Shown here: piece after piece, positions 25,166-33,346 of the stretch
Layout: each line of letters begins with the position of its first letter
How positions within the stretch are numbered: the first letter of the stretch is position 1
Origin: Verrucomicrobiota bacterium
GTDB lineage: Bacteria > Verrucomicrobiota > Verrucomicrobiia > Limisphaerales > UBA11358
NCBI GenBank assembly: GCA_028873125.1
Contig: JAGWMQ010000021.1
Location: forward strand, 1 to 36,191
Direction: 5' to 3'
Length of the DNA: 36,191 nt
Program-made: the position numbers and the translations under genes
The notes under the pieces: model-generated
What the model was told of the DNA's origin: nothing
Database searches by the model: none
What the model saw: only the letters and a program-made list of their open reading frames with translations

Positions 25166-28100
25166 TTAATCCCGGGCGGGGTTGTCCTGAACAACCACCC
25201 TGGCGACCGCCTTTACGGTGACCGGACCGAGCAGACCGGACGGGAGCAGACGCGAATCTTTTTTCCAGAGGCGCCAGGTGGTGAAGGTGTAGCGGCCCGT
25301 CGGGCTGGGCCGGTTTTTCAGGACCCATTGCGGCCATTGCTTGAGCGTGCCATTGGCGTTGCGCTCACTGTCCTCGGGGAGTTGTTCGTCGCCAATCATC
25401 CGGTTGGGCCACAGGTTGACGACCTCGACGAGGAGCCGGTTTCTCCCCGCCCGAATGGCGCGCGTGATGTCCACCCGGTAGGGAGGTTTCCAGAGCACGC
25501 CCAGATCGTGGCCGTTGAGTTCGACGCGCGCCATGACCTCGACGCGGCCCAAGTCCAGATACAAACGCCGTTGCCGGCCAATCAGGTCGCGGGGGACGTT
25601 AAAGGTCCGGCTGTAAGCCGCCGTGCCGGAGAAATATTTCACGCCGGAATTGGTGGATTGAGACCAGGAAATGAGATGATCAAAGGTGACGCGGGCGGGC
25701 GCTCCTTCATGCGGTGCGAATCGCACCTTCCACGGACCGTAAATTTTCAGGGGCGACGGCAACGCCGGCACGTCAATTTGATGAGTCTTGCCCGAAGCGG
25801 TCTTGAATACATAGCGGCCCGGCTGCCCGGTCTCCAAATACAACCGGCCGTCCGGCGTGCGGTGGAGTTGTGGCCCATACAGGCCATGGGGCGCGGGCGA
25901 CTGGGCCAAATCCATCGTCTCCGGGTCCGTTCCCGTGGCGGTCAGTTGCCGGCCGGCAACCGTGTACCGGACCACAAGGGTCTTGACGATTCCATACGCC
26001 GGATCGTCGCCCCGGGCCATCTGCGCGACACGAAACCGGTATTCGCCGGCATCCACGAGATGCTGCACTTTGGGGCGCACGTCCCGGGTGCGTTTCGGAT
26101 CGCTCAACACCCCATACGCGGCCTTCTCGATGGTGATTTGGGGCGCCTGGCTGGCCGCCGGCCAAATGGACTTGCCGTCGCGGGTCACGGTCACGATGGG
26201 GTCGTAGTGCCCGGCCGGCTCGCGAAACAAGACGAACACCGACCCTGACGGCCCCAACCGCAGCGGCAAGGTCGTGACCATCCCTCCCGTCTTCCACGCC
26301 GCCGCCGACTCGGTGCGTCCTGTCGCGGGCCACCAAAACTCGGGCTGTTCGCCGCCAACACGGAAGCGACACCGCGCCGAAACCGTGTAAGGCTCGCCGT
26401 TGGCGACGAAATAAATATCCGCGCCATCCGCCCGGCGATGGATGTAATTTAACGGCGGTTGGCTGGTGAAATCCGGCGGCACGCCTGCCGCGGCCAGGAT
26501 TTTTTCCACCGGAATCCCCCACACCACGCGGCCCTGCCCGAAGCGGTGTTCAAAGACCGACTCGCCATCGCAATCGCCCCAAAGGGCGCGGCCCAGTTGC
26601 TTCACCACCTCGTCGCACTCGGGATAATCGCTCAGGCTCGGCGACCGCAAGGGGCGCGGCCCGACGACGGTGGCGCCGGCTTGGACCAACTGCGTGATCT
26701 TCCGGAGCAACGGCGGAGTCATGGCGCGTTCCTCTGACAACACCAACAGCCGGTAACTCATGCCGTCGGGCAGAACCAGGCGGCCGTCTTTCACCGTCAT
26801 GTCCCTGAGCACCACATCGGCGGAGCACTCGTCGTAATCATAGCCCTTGGGGTGCTGCGGATGGGCGCCTTGCGGCGCGGCTTCGGGACGCAGGTAGCAG
26901 AGGTCGGCGACGAACCGGCCCTGGCGCAGGAGGTATTGGCAGCGGGCGAGATACCGATGCCAGGCGGGCGTCCAATTCCACCACGTCTCGGTGCGCTCGT
27001 AGTGCAGGCCCCACGGGCCCATCGTCATGCCGGGGCGGTATTCCCGTTTCCACGGCTGCAGCGCATAACGGTGAAAGACAAAGCGCTGCACCCCTCCGCA
27101 AAAAGCCTCGTCCCCGAGGGCCTTGATTGTCGCCGGATAATCCAGCCAGCGTTCCCGGCTGTCAGACGTAAAGGATTCGGCGCCCAGGACCGGTTTGCCG
27201 TAAACGTGGGCGGCCGAGGCCATTTCCTTGACCGTCTGGAACATGCCGCCGCCGGTCCAGAATTCGCACATCGGTTCATCCGCCTGTCCGGCGTAGGGAA
27301 GATCGTCGCAAGGCCCGCCATAGGCCTCGATGGAAAGACGCAGGCCATGTTCGTGGGCCAGTTCGGCCATGCGACCGGCGTAGTTCTCCACCACCAGTTC
27401 GGAAATGGTCTGGCGCAAATCCCATAAAAAACGTTCCGAAACCGGCAGGCTGTCCACGACCCTTCCGGTCATTACCGGCAGAAACGGCAGCAAATCGTAG
27501 CCGCGCCGCTTTCGGAATTCCTGAGCCATGCGGGCGGTCCAGTTCTGGGCGCCGTTCTCCCAACTGTCAATGTGCGTCCGGACCAGTGTGTGCCCGGTCG
27601 CGGAACCGACGTCGCTGGCCAGCTTGGCCATCATGCCGTTGAAATTGGCCTCGATCCCGGCCGGGCTGAGCTTGTCGCATTCCAAGCCGAGACCGCTGGC
27701 CGGGGCCGGATGATTGTCCACGCCGGTGCAGGTGTACCCAAAGCGGAGCACGGTCCAATGACCGGACGGCGCGTCCCAGACCAGCCGGCCATCGGAGTCC
27801 ATCCGCCCCGTGAGGTCGCGGATCTGGCCACGGGGAATCTCCATGCTGGCGGGCACATTGGTTGTAGCAGGCGGCTCCGGAAAGCCGACTTGAAAATCCG
27901 CCTTCACCTCAATGTTGGCGATGCGATACGGACCGGGCGCGGGAAAGGCTTCCACGGCGATGTCACGATAATACCCGGCGACGGTCGGCGGTTGCGGCAA
28001 CGCGCCGTCAAAGTGGCTGGGACCGTCCACATTGGTTTGGCTCCAGACGACTTTTTGCATGGCCTGCGCCGGTTTGATCCACGGCCCGCCGCTGCCGTCC

Positions 28101-28489
28101 CAACCGGCGTCGTCGTTCATGTTGACTCGAAGGCCCAGGCGCTTCGCCTCGGCAACCGCGTATTGGAACAGGTCGCGCCATCGCCGGCTCATGAACGCGA
28201 CCGGACCCGCGGGCGCGCCCTGGTCCACCTCCATGATCAGCACGCCGCCGATGCCGACTCGCCGCATGGCTTCGAGGTCGGCCTTGATGCCGGCGCGGGT
28301 GATGTTCCCGTTGAGCCAGAACCAATAGACCCAGGGGCGGGCCGACGCGGGAGGGTTTTGGAATTGTGCGGCCAAGCCCGCGCCGGGCGCGGGGCGGGTG
28401 GAATCCGCGTTGCTGAGGGTTCCGGCGAGAGCCGCGTTGGCCGCCAAAAACATGAAGGCCAGTTTTGCCAGAGCGTTTTTACCTTTCAT
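25166..28489 (-). CDS. Glycoside hydrolase family 106, probable alpha-L-rhamnosidase, secreted
   Basis: The protein has about 1107 residues with a signal peptide (MKGKNALAKLAFMFLAANAALAG). The mature part starts with the typical GH106 block PWVYWFWLNGNITRAGIKADL, then GIGGVLIMEVDQG, and the barrel runs to about residue 700 (RTHIDSWENGAQNW, LSIEAYGG, VLGAESFTS). A long beta-rich middle follows. The C-terminal GH2-like sugar-binding domain (about 950-1107) has LYLDLGRVEVMARVELNG, NLWPNRMIGDEQLPEDSE and the ending GRYTFTTWRLWKKDSRLLPSG. GH106 enzymes remove alpha-L-rhamnose from pectins such as rhamnogalacturonan II and from other rhamnosylated glycans. ATG 28489 is chosen for the signal peptide. 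An ATG at 28603, right after the GH92 stop, would add 38 residues and lies upstream of a candidate promoter. It is on the same strand as GH92, possibly in one unit. Confidence 0.9.
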   Translation of the reverse strand: MKGKNALAKLAFMFLAANAALAGTLSNADSTRPAPGAGLAAQFQNPPASARPWVYWFWLNGNITRAGIKADLEAMRRVGIGGVLIMEVDQGAPAGPVAFMSRRWRDLFQYAVAEAKRLGLRVNMNDDAGWDGSGGPWIKPAQAMQKVVWSQTNVDGPSHFDGALPQPPTVAGYYRDIAVEAFPAPGPYRIANIEVKADFQVGFPEPPATTNVPASMEIPRGQIRDLTGRMDSDGRLVWDAPSGHWTVLRFGYTCTGVDNHPAPASGLGLECDKLSPAGIEANFNGMMAKLASDVGSATGHTLVRTHIDSWENGAQNWTARMAQEFRKRRGYDLLPFLPVMTGRVVDSLPVSERFLWDLRQTISELVVENYAGRMAELAHEHGLRLSIEAYGGPCDDLPYAGQADEPMCEFWTGGGMFQTVKEMASAAHVYGKPVLGAESFTSDSRERWLDYPATIKALGDEAFCGGVQRFVFHRYALQPWKREYRPGMTMGPWGLHYERTETWWNWTPAWHRYLARCQYLLRQGRFVADLCYLRPEAAPQGAHPQHPKGYDYDECSADVVLRDMTVKDGRLVLPDGMSYRLLVLSEERAMTPPLLRKITQLVQAGATVVGPRPLRSPSLSDYPECDEVVKQLGRALWGDCDGESVFEHRFGQGRVVWGIPVEKILAAAGVPPDFTSQPPLNYIHRRADGADIYFVANGEPYTVSARCRFRVGGEQPEFWWPATGRTESAAAWKTGGMVTTLPLRLGPSGSVFVLFREPAGHYDPIVTVTRDGKSIWPAASQAPQITIEKAAYGVLSDPKRTRDVRPKVQHLVDAGEYRFRVAQMARGDDPAYGIVKTLVVRYTVAGRQLTATGTDPETMDLAQSPAPHGLYGPQLHRTPDGRLYLETGQPGRYVFKTASGKTHQIDVPALPSPLKIYGPWKVRFAPHEGAPARVTFDHLISWSQSTNSGVKYFSGTAAYSRTFNVPRDLIGRQRRLYLDLGRVEVMARVELNGHDLGVLWKPPYRVDITRAIRAGRNRLLVEVVNLWPNRMIGDEQLPEDSERNANGTLKQWPQWVLKNRPSPTGRYTFTTWRLWKKDSRLLPSGLLGPVTVKAVARVVVQDNPARD

Positions 28490-28571
28490 AACCGATGCTG
28501 TCGTCGCCTCACATTCAGCGGCAATATGGTCCACGTCCTGCGGGCGTTTGAAACTCAAGGTCCGCAAACAA

Positions 28572-28600
28572 ATTAAAGTCGAGGCAAAATCCGTTGACGA
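28572..28600 (-). promoter_or_regulatory. Candidate promoter of the GH106 gene
   Basis: Read leftward, TCGTCA (28595-28600), a 17-base spacer and TTTAAT (28572-28577) resemble a sigma-70 promoter, with -35 at 4/6 and -10 at 5/6. Start would be near 28565, about 76 bases before ATG 28489, which argues against the upstream ATG at 28603. Confidence 0.4.
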
Positions 28601-28603
28601 CAT

Positions 28604-31600
28604 CTAATTCGCCCGCACCCGGAAGTACATCCGGAAATTGGTCGGCGCCACCGTGTCAGGTGATGCGGCCATGTTCGTGGCCCACGGCCCGGTCACATTG
28701 GTGGCTTGCAGGAGTGTGCCATAGGACCACGTGAGCGTCAGGTTTCCCGTGCCGGCGGGAGCGATGTTCAATGTCAAGGGTGGAGCCGTCAAACTCGCGT
28801 CATAAAGCGCCTGGACCTGGGCGGCGGAAAGGGCGTTGGTAAAGATGGCCGCCTGAGCAATGCTGCCAGACAACAAGCGCGCCGTTCCATAGTCGGGCGA
28901 GCCGCCAATCCAGACATCATAGCCGGACCCGGCGACGGGGCCGACGGTGTCGTGAGCCACCAGCGCGCCGTCCACGTAGAGCGAACCATTGTTGGTGGCG
29001 TTGGGGACGCCCGTGTAGGTATAGGCCACCATGTGCCAGCCGCTGCCGGCGATGGAGATGGGACTGATCGCGTCCGGGCTGCTGCCATCCGCACAGGAAG
29101 GATCGCCATCGGGCCACATGGCCAAACGCCAGGAACTGTCGCCGTGCCCCATGATTCCCGAAAAATGGGACAGGGATGGAACGTTGACCCAGGCCATCGC
29201 GGTGATGGCGCCTGTAATGTTGAACGGGCCTCCGGGAATGTCCACGTAGCCCGATGCTCCGTCAAAAAGCGCGGCATGACCGGCGGGAACAAAGCCCGCC
29301 AACGGCACGCCCGGTTGGCCGAGGCTGACTCCGCCGACGTAGGTTCCATTGTGACCGCCGACGAGATCCAGGGCGACCGGGCCGTTTGTTTCGTCCAGGG
29401 GCCAATAGGCCAGCGGGTGGTCGGCCACCAGCGCGGCGGCGTAGGAATCCGGCACCGGCGCCTCCGGCGTGGCAGCCACCTCGCTGGAATTGCCGCTCTG
29501 GCCCAACACATTTCCGGCCCAAACCACGTAGTAATACGTCACGCCGTTGCTCAGTCCCGTGTCGGTGTAATTTGTCGTGGTCGTGGCGGCGATGACGGTT
29601 TCCGCGCCGCTGCTGATGGAACGCGCCACGTTGTAGCTGGTTGCGCCCGCGGAAGCTCTCCAATTCAAGGCCACCAGTCCGTAACCTTCCAATGCCTGGA
29701 GACCGGCCGGAGCGGACGGAAACGTGATCACCATCCCGAAGACCCGAAATTCGTCAAAGCCGGCCCACTCGCCCGACGGCAGGCCGGTGACGGTGATTCG
29801 CACGAAACGCCCGGCGGCCAGGAACGGGTCCGCTTGATCCTGGGCCGGACTGGTGTTTGCCGTCTTGTTGACCACCGTCATCCAGTTGGTGTTGTCCAAG
29901 GACACAGCCACCGTGTAATCGTAACCCGCTCCGTTCGTCGGCCAGATGACTTCATCGTCGGTCAGGTTGCAGAGGCTGCCTAAATCCACCTCCCACCAAT
30001 GACCGGCGTTCCCGTCGTTGGCGCTCCAGTGCGTTGCCAAATCCCCATCGTTGCCGTTGCCGGCTGGATTGCCCGCCTGCTGGCTGTCCGCGCTGGCCGA
30101 TCGGTTCAAAGCCAGATTGTTTGCGAACCAATTGGCGGGAGTGGTGAAGGCGAGGTCATCCACGTAACCGCGGTAACCTCCCGAACCGCCCGGTTGGTCG
30201 TAGCCCAGATCAATTCGCGTCACGGTCTTGCCCGCCAGGGGCGTCAAATCCACCGTCACGTAATTCCAGGTATCCAGCGCCAGGATGCCGCCCTGGCTGG
30301 TGGGATTTATCGGCACGCCGTGCTGGTCGGTCAGGCCGCTGTCCCGGAGCGTCGTTCCGTCGGTACAGATGAGATCCAGCGCCACGCAAGCGCTGTTGTT
30401 CCCCGTGGCCAGACTGTCGTTGGTATGGCTCTGCGGAAAAATCCAGTAGGAAAAGCGCATCCCGGGGGCGATGGTCACGTTTTGGTTGCTGAAATCGAAC
30501 ATCTTCATGTAGGCGTAGTCCGACGCTGCGCCTTCCGCCTTTCCAGAATACAGGATTTCGTATTTGCCACTCTGGCTGTTCTCGCTCCGGACGCCCAGTT
30601 CCGGCCCCGACAAGGTGCCGAGGATGGGGCCGACATTGGTGATGCCGCCGGCCGGATAAGGCCCCGTGTCCACCATATTTGTCCAAGTGAGTTGGGGTTC
30701 ACTCGTCTCCAAGCCGGTTCCCCAGAAATAGTTCGGAGCCAGCGGCGAAGTCATTCCATCCGTGTAGGAAGGCGGCACATCAAAAACCGTTGAACCCCAA
30801 TTGGTATTCGGACTAGTTACCATGGTGAACGCCAGCGTCCCGCCGTTGGCGATGTCCGCGAAGCGGATCCAGGATGCATTTGACGGCTGGCCATTCACCG
30901 TGAAGCTCTGCACATAGGGCGCGTCGTCTGCCGCTCCGTTGCCGGTAATGGTCACGTCGCCGTGGGTCAGATGGACGACGGCCTGCGGAAAGAGCGGCCC
31001 GTTCAAGACCAGCACGTCATCGCCTGGAATCTCCGGATGCATCCCGAGCGCCGCCAGGACATACCATGACGCCATCTGCCCCAGGTCGTCGTTGCCGGGC
31101 AGGCCGCCCGGCGCCGTCGAATAGAGTTGCGTCATGATCTGCCGGACGACGCTCGAGGCCTTGTAAGGCTCGCCGAAAAAATTGTAGATCCAAGGTGTCT
31201 CCGAACATGGCTCGTTGCCCATGTAGGCGTTCGGGGAACTCATGCCAGCGTTGAGCACGTTGAAGAAAGTGTCCAGACGGGTTGACGCCGCCTGCGGACC
31301 TCCCATCATGTCCGCGAGTGACCCCAAATTGAAGGGCACCATCCAGGTGTACTGCGACGCCGTGCCCTCGACGTAGCCCTGCCATCCGTCGTAACTGAGA
31401 CCGTCGTAAACAAACCCGGGCGACCAGAGACTGTCGGAGCGCCGCATCTGCAGATAGCCCGAGTTGGTGTTGAACAAGTTGCGCCAGTTTTGGGCGCGGT
31501 TCATGGCCAGCAAGTAATTGGTAGTGTCGCCGAGCGCCAGGGCGAGACGGGCCAGGGCGCAATCGGCGCTGCAATACTCCAGCGTCATGGATACCGGTCC

Positions 31601-33061
31601 GTAGCCGCCGTTCTGGTATTCTGGGACAAAGCCCAGGTTCAGGTAATCGCGCTCGGCGTCCCGTTCGCGGATGCCGTTCAGGGCCTCCGTCGCCGGATCA
31701 ATTGCCGCCTTCACCATCGCCCCCAAGGCGGCGGCCGTGTCGAAATTCGACGCACCGAAGGCATACATTCCGGCGATGATCGGCGTGGCCGGGTCGCCCA
31801 TCATCACGCCGGTGTCCCCGTTGGGCACGCTCCAACGCGGCATCGCCCCGCCTTCCTGGGCATCCAGAACGAGCGACTGCGCCATGTCGCCGGCCCGCGC
31901 CGGGTCCATCATGGCCAGAAATTGGCACTCGTTGCGGTAAATGTCCCACCCGGAAAAAAATTCATATTTGGCGTGTCCCTGGGGAACCGTGTGCGTCTGA
32001 CCATCGAAGCCGATGTATTGGCCATTGACGTCGCTGACGACACTTGGCGCCTGCAGGGCATGATACATCATCGTGTAGAAGGTCGCCGTGTCCGCCGGGG
32101 TTCCGCCGCTCACCTGGATCCTGTTCAGATAGCCATTCCAAGTGTTGCTGGCGGCGCCGGCCATGGCATCGAAACCGGCGCTGGTGAACGACGAGACCGG
32201 GCTTTCGGCTTGCAGGTTGGTCCGGGCGTTGGCCACGCTCACGTAGGAAACCGCCGTCCGCACCAGCACCATGCCGCCACCCGGCAGATCGAAACCGACA
32301 TAGGCGCCAGCCTGCGCTCCGTCGGCGTTCGTCGCGTTGGGCGCCCACGTCGCGCCGTTCCACACGCCGCAGCCGGCAAAGGCCTGGTCGAAGATCGCGT
32401 CGAAATACAGCGTGGGATGTTGACCCGAGCCGCAGAAGCCGCCCTGGGTCGTCCAGCCGCTGATCTCCTGCGCGTTGGTGCTGATCTGGATCGAGGCGTT
32501 GAGGGTTCCGGCGGCGCCGCTGCCGGCATTGATGACCAGGCCGGCGCTCGAACCCGACGGATAAGTGAAGCGGCCAAACCCTGTTCGCGTCGTCGCAGTC
32601 AGTTCGGTGCGAATCCCATTGCTGAACCGGACGGAATAATAGCCGGGCGTGGCGATTTCGTCGGCATGAGAAAAGGCCGAGGCGAAGCTGTTCTTTCCGC
32701 TGCCGCCGCTGGCGTAGGGCGAGTTGGTCATGCTGCCCAGGATCGGCGTGAAATCAAAGTCCCCGCCGTAGTCGCAACCCGCCCCGCTGAGGTGATCCAG
32801 CCCGAACCCGACGATCTGCGTGGCTGAATAAAGGTAACCGCCCGATTCTGCCGGGGTCGTGTCCGGACTCCACTGAAGCATTCCAAAGGGGACGACGGCG
32901 CCCGGAAACTCCTCGCCGCCGTTGTCCGTGCCGTTCAGCGGCCGCACGTTGGTCGTCAGGGTTTGCAGCGGGTAGGCTCGAAGCGGCAGGCACGGCCCCA
33001 AGATCACGCCTACGATCAATGCCAGGAGTTGCAGTTTTTCCCGATGCGCCGGAACGAACAT
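28604..33061 (-). CDS. Multidomain GH92 alpha-mannosidase-like protein with F5/8C, FN3, LamG and C-terminal modules
   Basis: The product has about 1485 residues. A signal peptide (LQLLALIVGVILGPCLPLRA) leads into the GH92 N-terminal domain (GGEEFPGAVVPFGMLQWSPDT, GFGLDHLSGAGCDYGGDF) and an (alpha/alpha)6 barrel to about residue 770. The predicted acid is E565 in YVEGTASQYTWMVPFN. GNEP (E617) and GNDDLGQM (D658, D659) follow at family positions. Then come a jelly-roll module (about 772-973), an F5/8-type C domain (about 975-1110, HWWEVDLGSLCNL), FN3 (about 1113-1200), LamG (about 1205-1420, LAYWPLDETNGPVALDL) and the C-terminal module ending YFRVRAN. GH92 enzymes are calcium-dependent exo-alpha-mannosidases. 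Asn precedes E617 instead of the His of alpha-1,2-specific members, so another linkage is more likely. ATG 33061 is chosen; ATG 33136 would add 25 residues. Confidence 0.9.
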   Translation of the reverse strand: MFVPAHREKLQLLALIVGVILGPCLPLRAYPLQTLTTNVRPLNGTDNGGEEFPGAVVPFGMLQWSPDTTPAESGGYLYSATQIVGFGLDHLSGAGCDYGGDFDFTPILGSMTNSPYASGGSGKNSFASAFSHADEIATPGYYSVRFSNGIRTELTATTRTGFGRFTYPSGSSAGLVINAGSGAAGTLNASIQISTNAQEISGWTTQGGFCGSGQHPTLYFDAIFDQAFAGCGVWNGATWAPNATNADGAQAGAYVGFDLPGGGMVLVRTAVSYVSVANARTNLQAESPVSSFTSAGFDAMAGAASNTWNGYLNRIQVSGGTPADTATFYTMMYHALQAPSVVSDVNGQYIGFDGQTHTVPQGHAKYEFFSGWDIYRNECQFLAMMDPARAGDMAQSLVLDAQEGGAMPRWSVPNGDTGVMMGDPATPIIAGMYAFGASNFDTAAALGAMVKAAIDPATEALNGIRERDAERDYLNLGFVPEYQNGGYGPVSMTLEYCSADCALARLALALGDTTNYLLAMNRAQNWRNLFNTNSGYLQMRRSDSLWSPGFVYDGLSYDGWQGYVEGTASQYTWMVPFNLGSLADMMGGPQAASTRLDTFFNVLNAGMSSPNAYMGNEPCSETPWIYNFFGEPYKASSVVRQIMTQLYSTAPGGLPGNDDLGQMASWYVLAALGMHPEIPGDDVLVLNGPLFPQAVVHLTHGDVTITGNGAADDAPYVQSFTVNGQPSNASWIRFADIANGGTLAFTMVTSPNTNWGSTVFDVPPSYTDGMTSPLAPNYFWGTGLETSEPQLTWTNMVDTGPYPAGGITNVGPILGTLSGPELGVRSENSQSGKYEILYSGKAEGAASDYAYMKMFDFSNQNVTIAPGMRFSYWIFPQSHTNDSLATGNNSACVALDLICTDGTTLRDSGLTDQHGVPINPTSQGGILALDTWNYVTVDLTPLAGKTVTRIDLGYDQPGGSGGYRGYVDDLAFTTPANWFANNLALNRSASADSQQAGNPAGNGNDGDLATHWSANDGNAGHWWEVDLGSLCNLTDDEVIWPTNGAGYDYTVAVSLDNTNWMTVVNKTANTSPAQDQADPFLAAGRFVRITVTGLPSGEWAGFDEFRVFGMVITFPSAPAGLQALEGYGLVALNWRASAGATSYNVARSISSGAETVIAATTTTNYTDTGLSNGVTYYYVVWAGNVLGQSGNSSEVAATPEAPVPDSYAAALVADHPLAYWPLDETNGPVALDLVGGHNGTYVGGVSLGQPGVPLAGFVPAGHAALFDGASGYVDIPGGPFNITGAITAMAWVNVPSLSHFSGIMGHGDSSWRLAMWPDGDPSCADGSSPDAISPISIAGSGWHMVAYTYTGVPNATNNGSLYVDGALVAHDTVGPVAGSGYDVWIGGSPDYGTARLLSGSIAQAAIFTNALSAAQVQALYDASLTAPPLTLNIAPAGTGNLTLTWSYGTLLQATNVTGPWATNMAASPDTVAPTNFRMYFRVRAN

Positions 33062-33073
33062 GGTCTTCGGAGG

Positions 33074-33102
33074 AAAATCTGCTTTTGCGTCGGGCCTGTC
33101 AA
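33074..33102 (-). promoter_or_regulatory. Candidate promoter of the GH92 gene
   Basis: Read leftward, TTGACA (33097-33102), a 17-base spacer and GATTTT (33074-33079). The -35 is perfect and the -10 is weak. It would start transcription only a few bases before ATG 33061, giving an almost leaderless message and excluding the ATG at 33136. Confidence 0.3.
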
Positions 33103-33346
33103 ATGGTTCCTGAAACTCCTCCGCGCCCGGATTCATCCGTCGGGATTCGCCGGCGTCCCTCCGCGACGCCCGAACTCACGCGCCCAGCAGCCGGCCCGAA
33201 ACGCATCCTGGATGCGCCAGCCGGTCCATGCCCGCAGCGGAAGTCACCGCTCAACCTGCTGCATGGCGCAGCCCGGCGTGAATAATTTTCCACCAACCTG
33301 TCTGTGCGCTTGCCATCGGTTCGACGCGACCTAAACTCCCCGCCCG

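Noticed and set aside
27572-28576. 334-codon plus-strand ORF opposite the GH106 start
   Set aside because: It is a shadow of the GH106 N-terminal region and shows no domain.
28706-32827. Long plus-strand ORFs opposite the GH92 gene (for example 28706-29983 and 31490-32827)
   Set aside because: They are shadows with His/Arg/Gly-rich translations. The minus strand carries clear GH92, F5/8C, FN3 and LamG domains.
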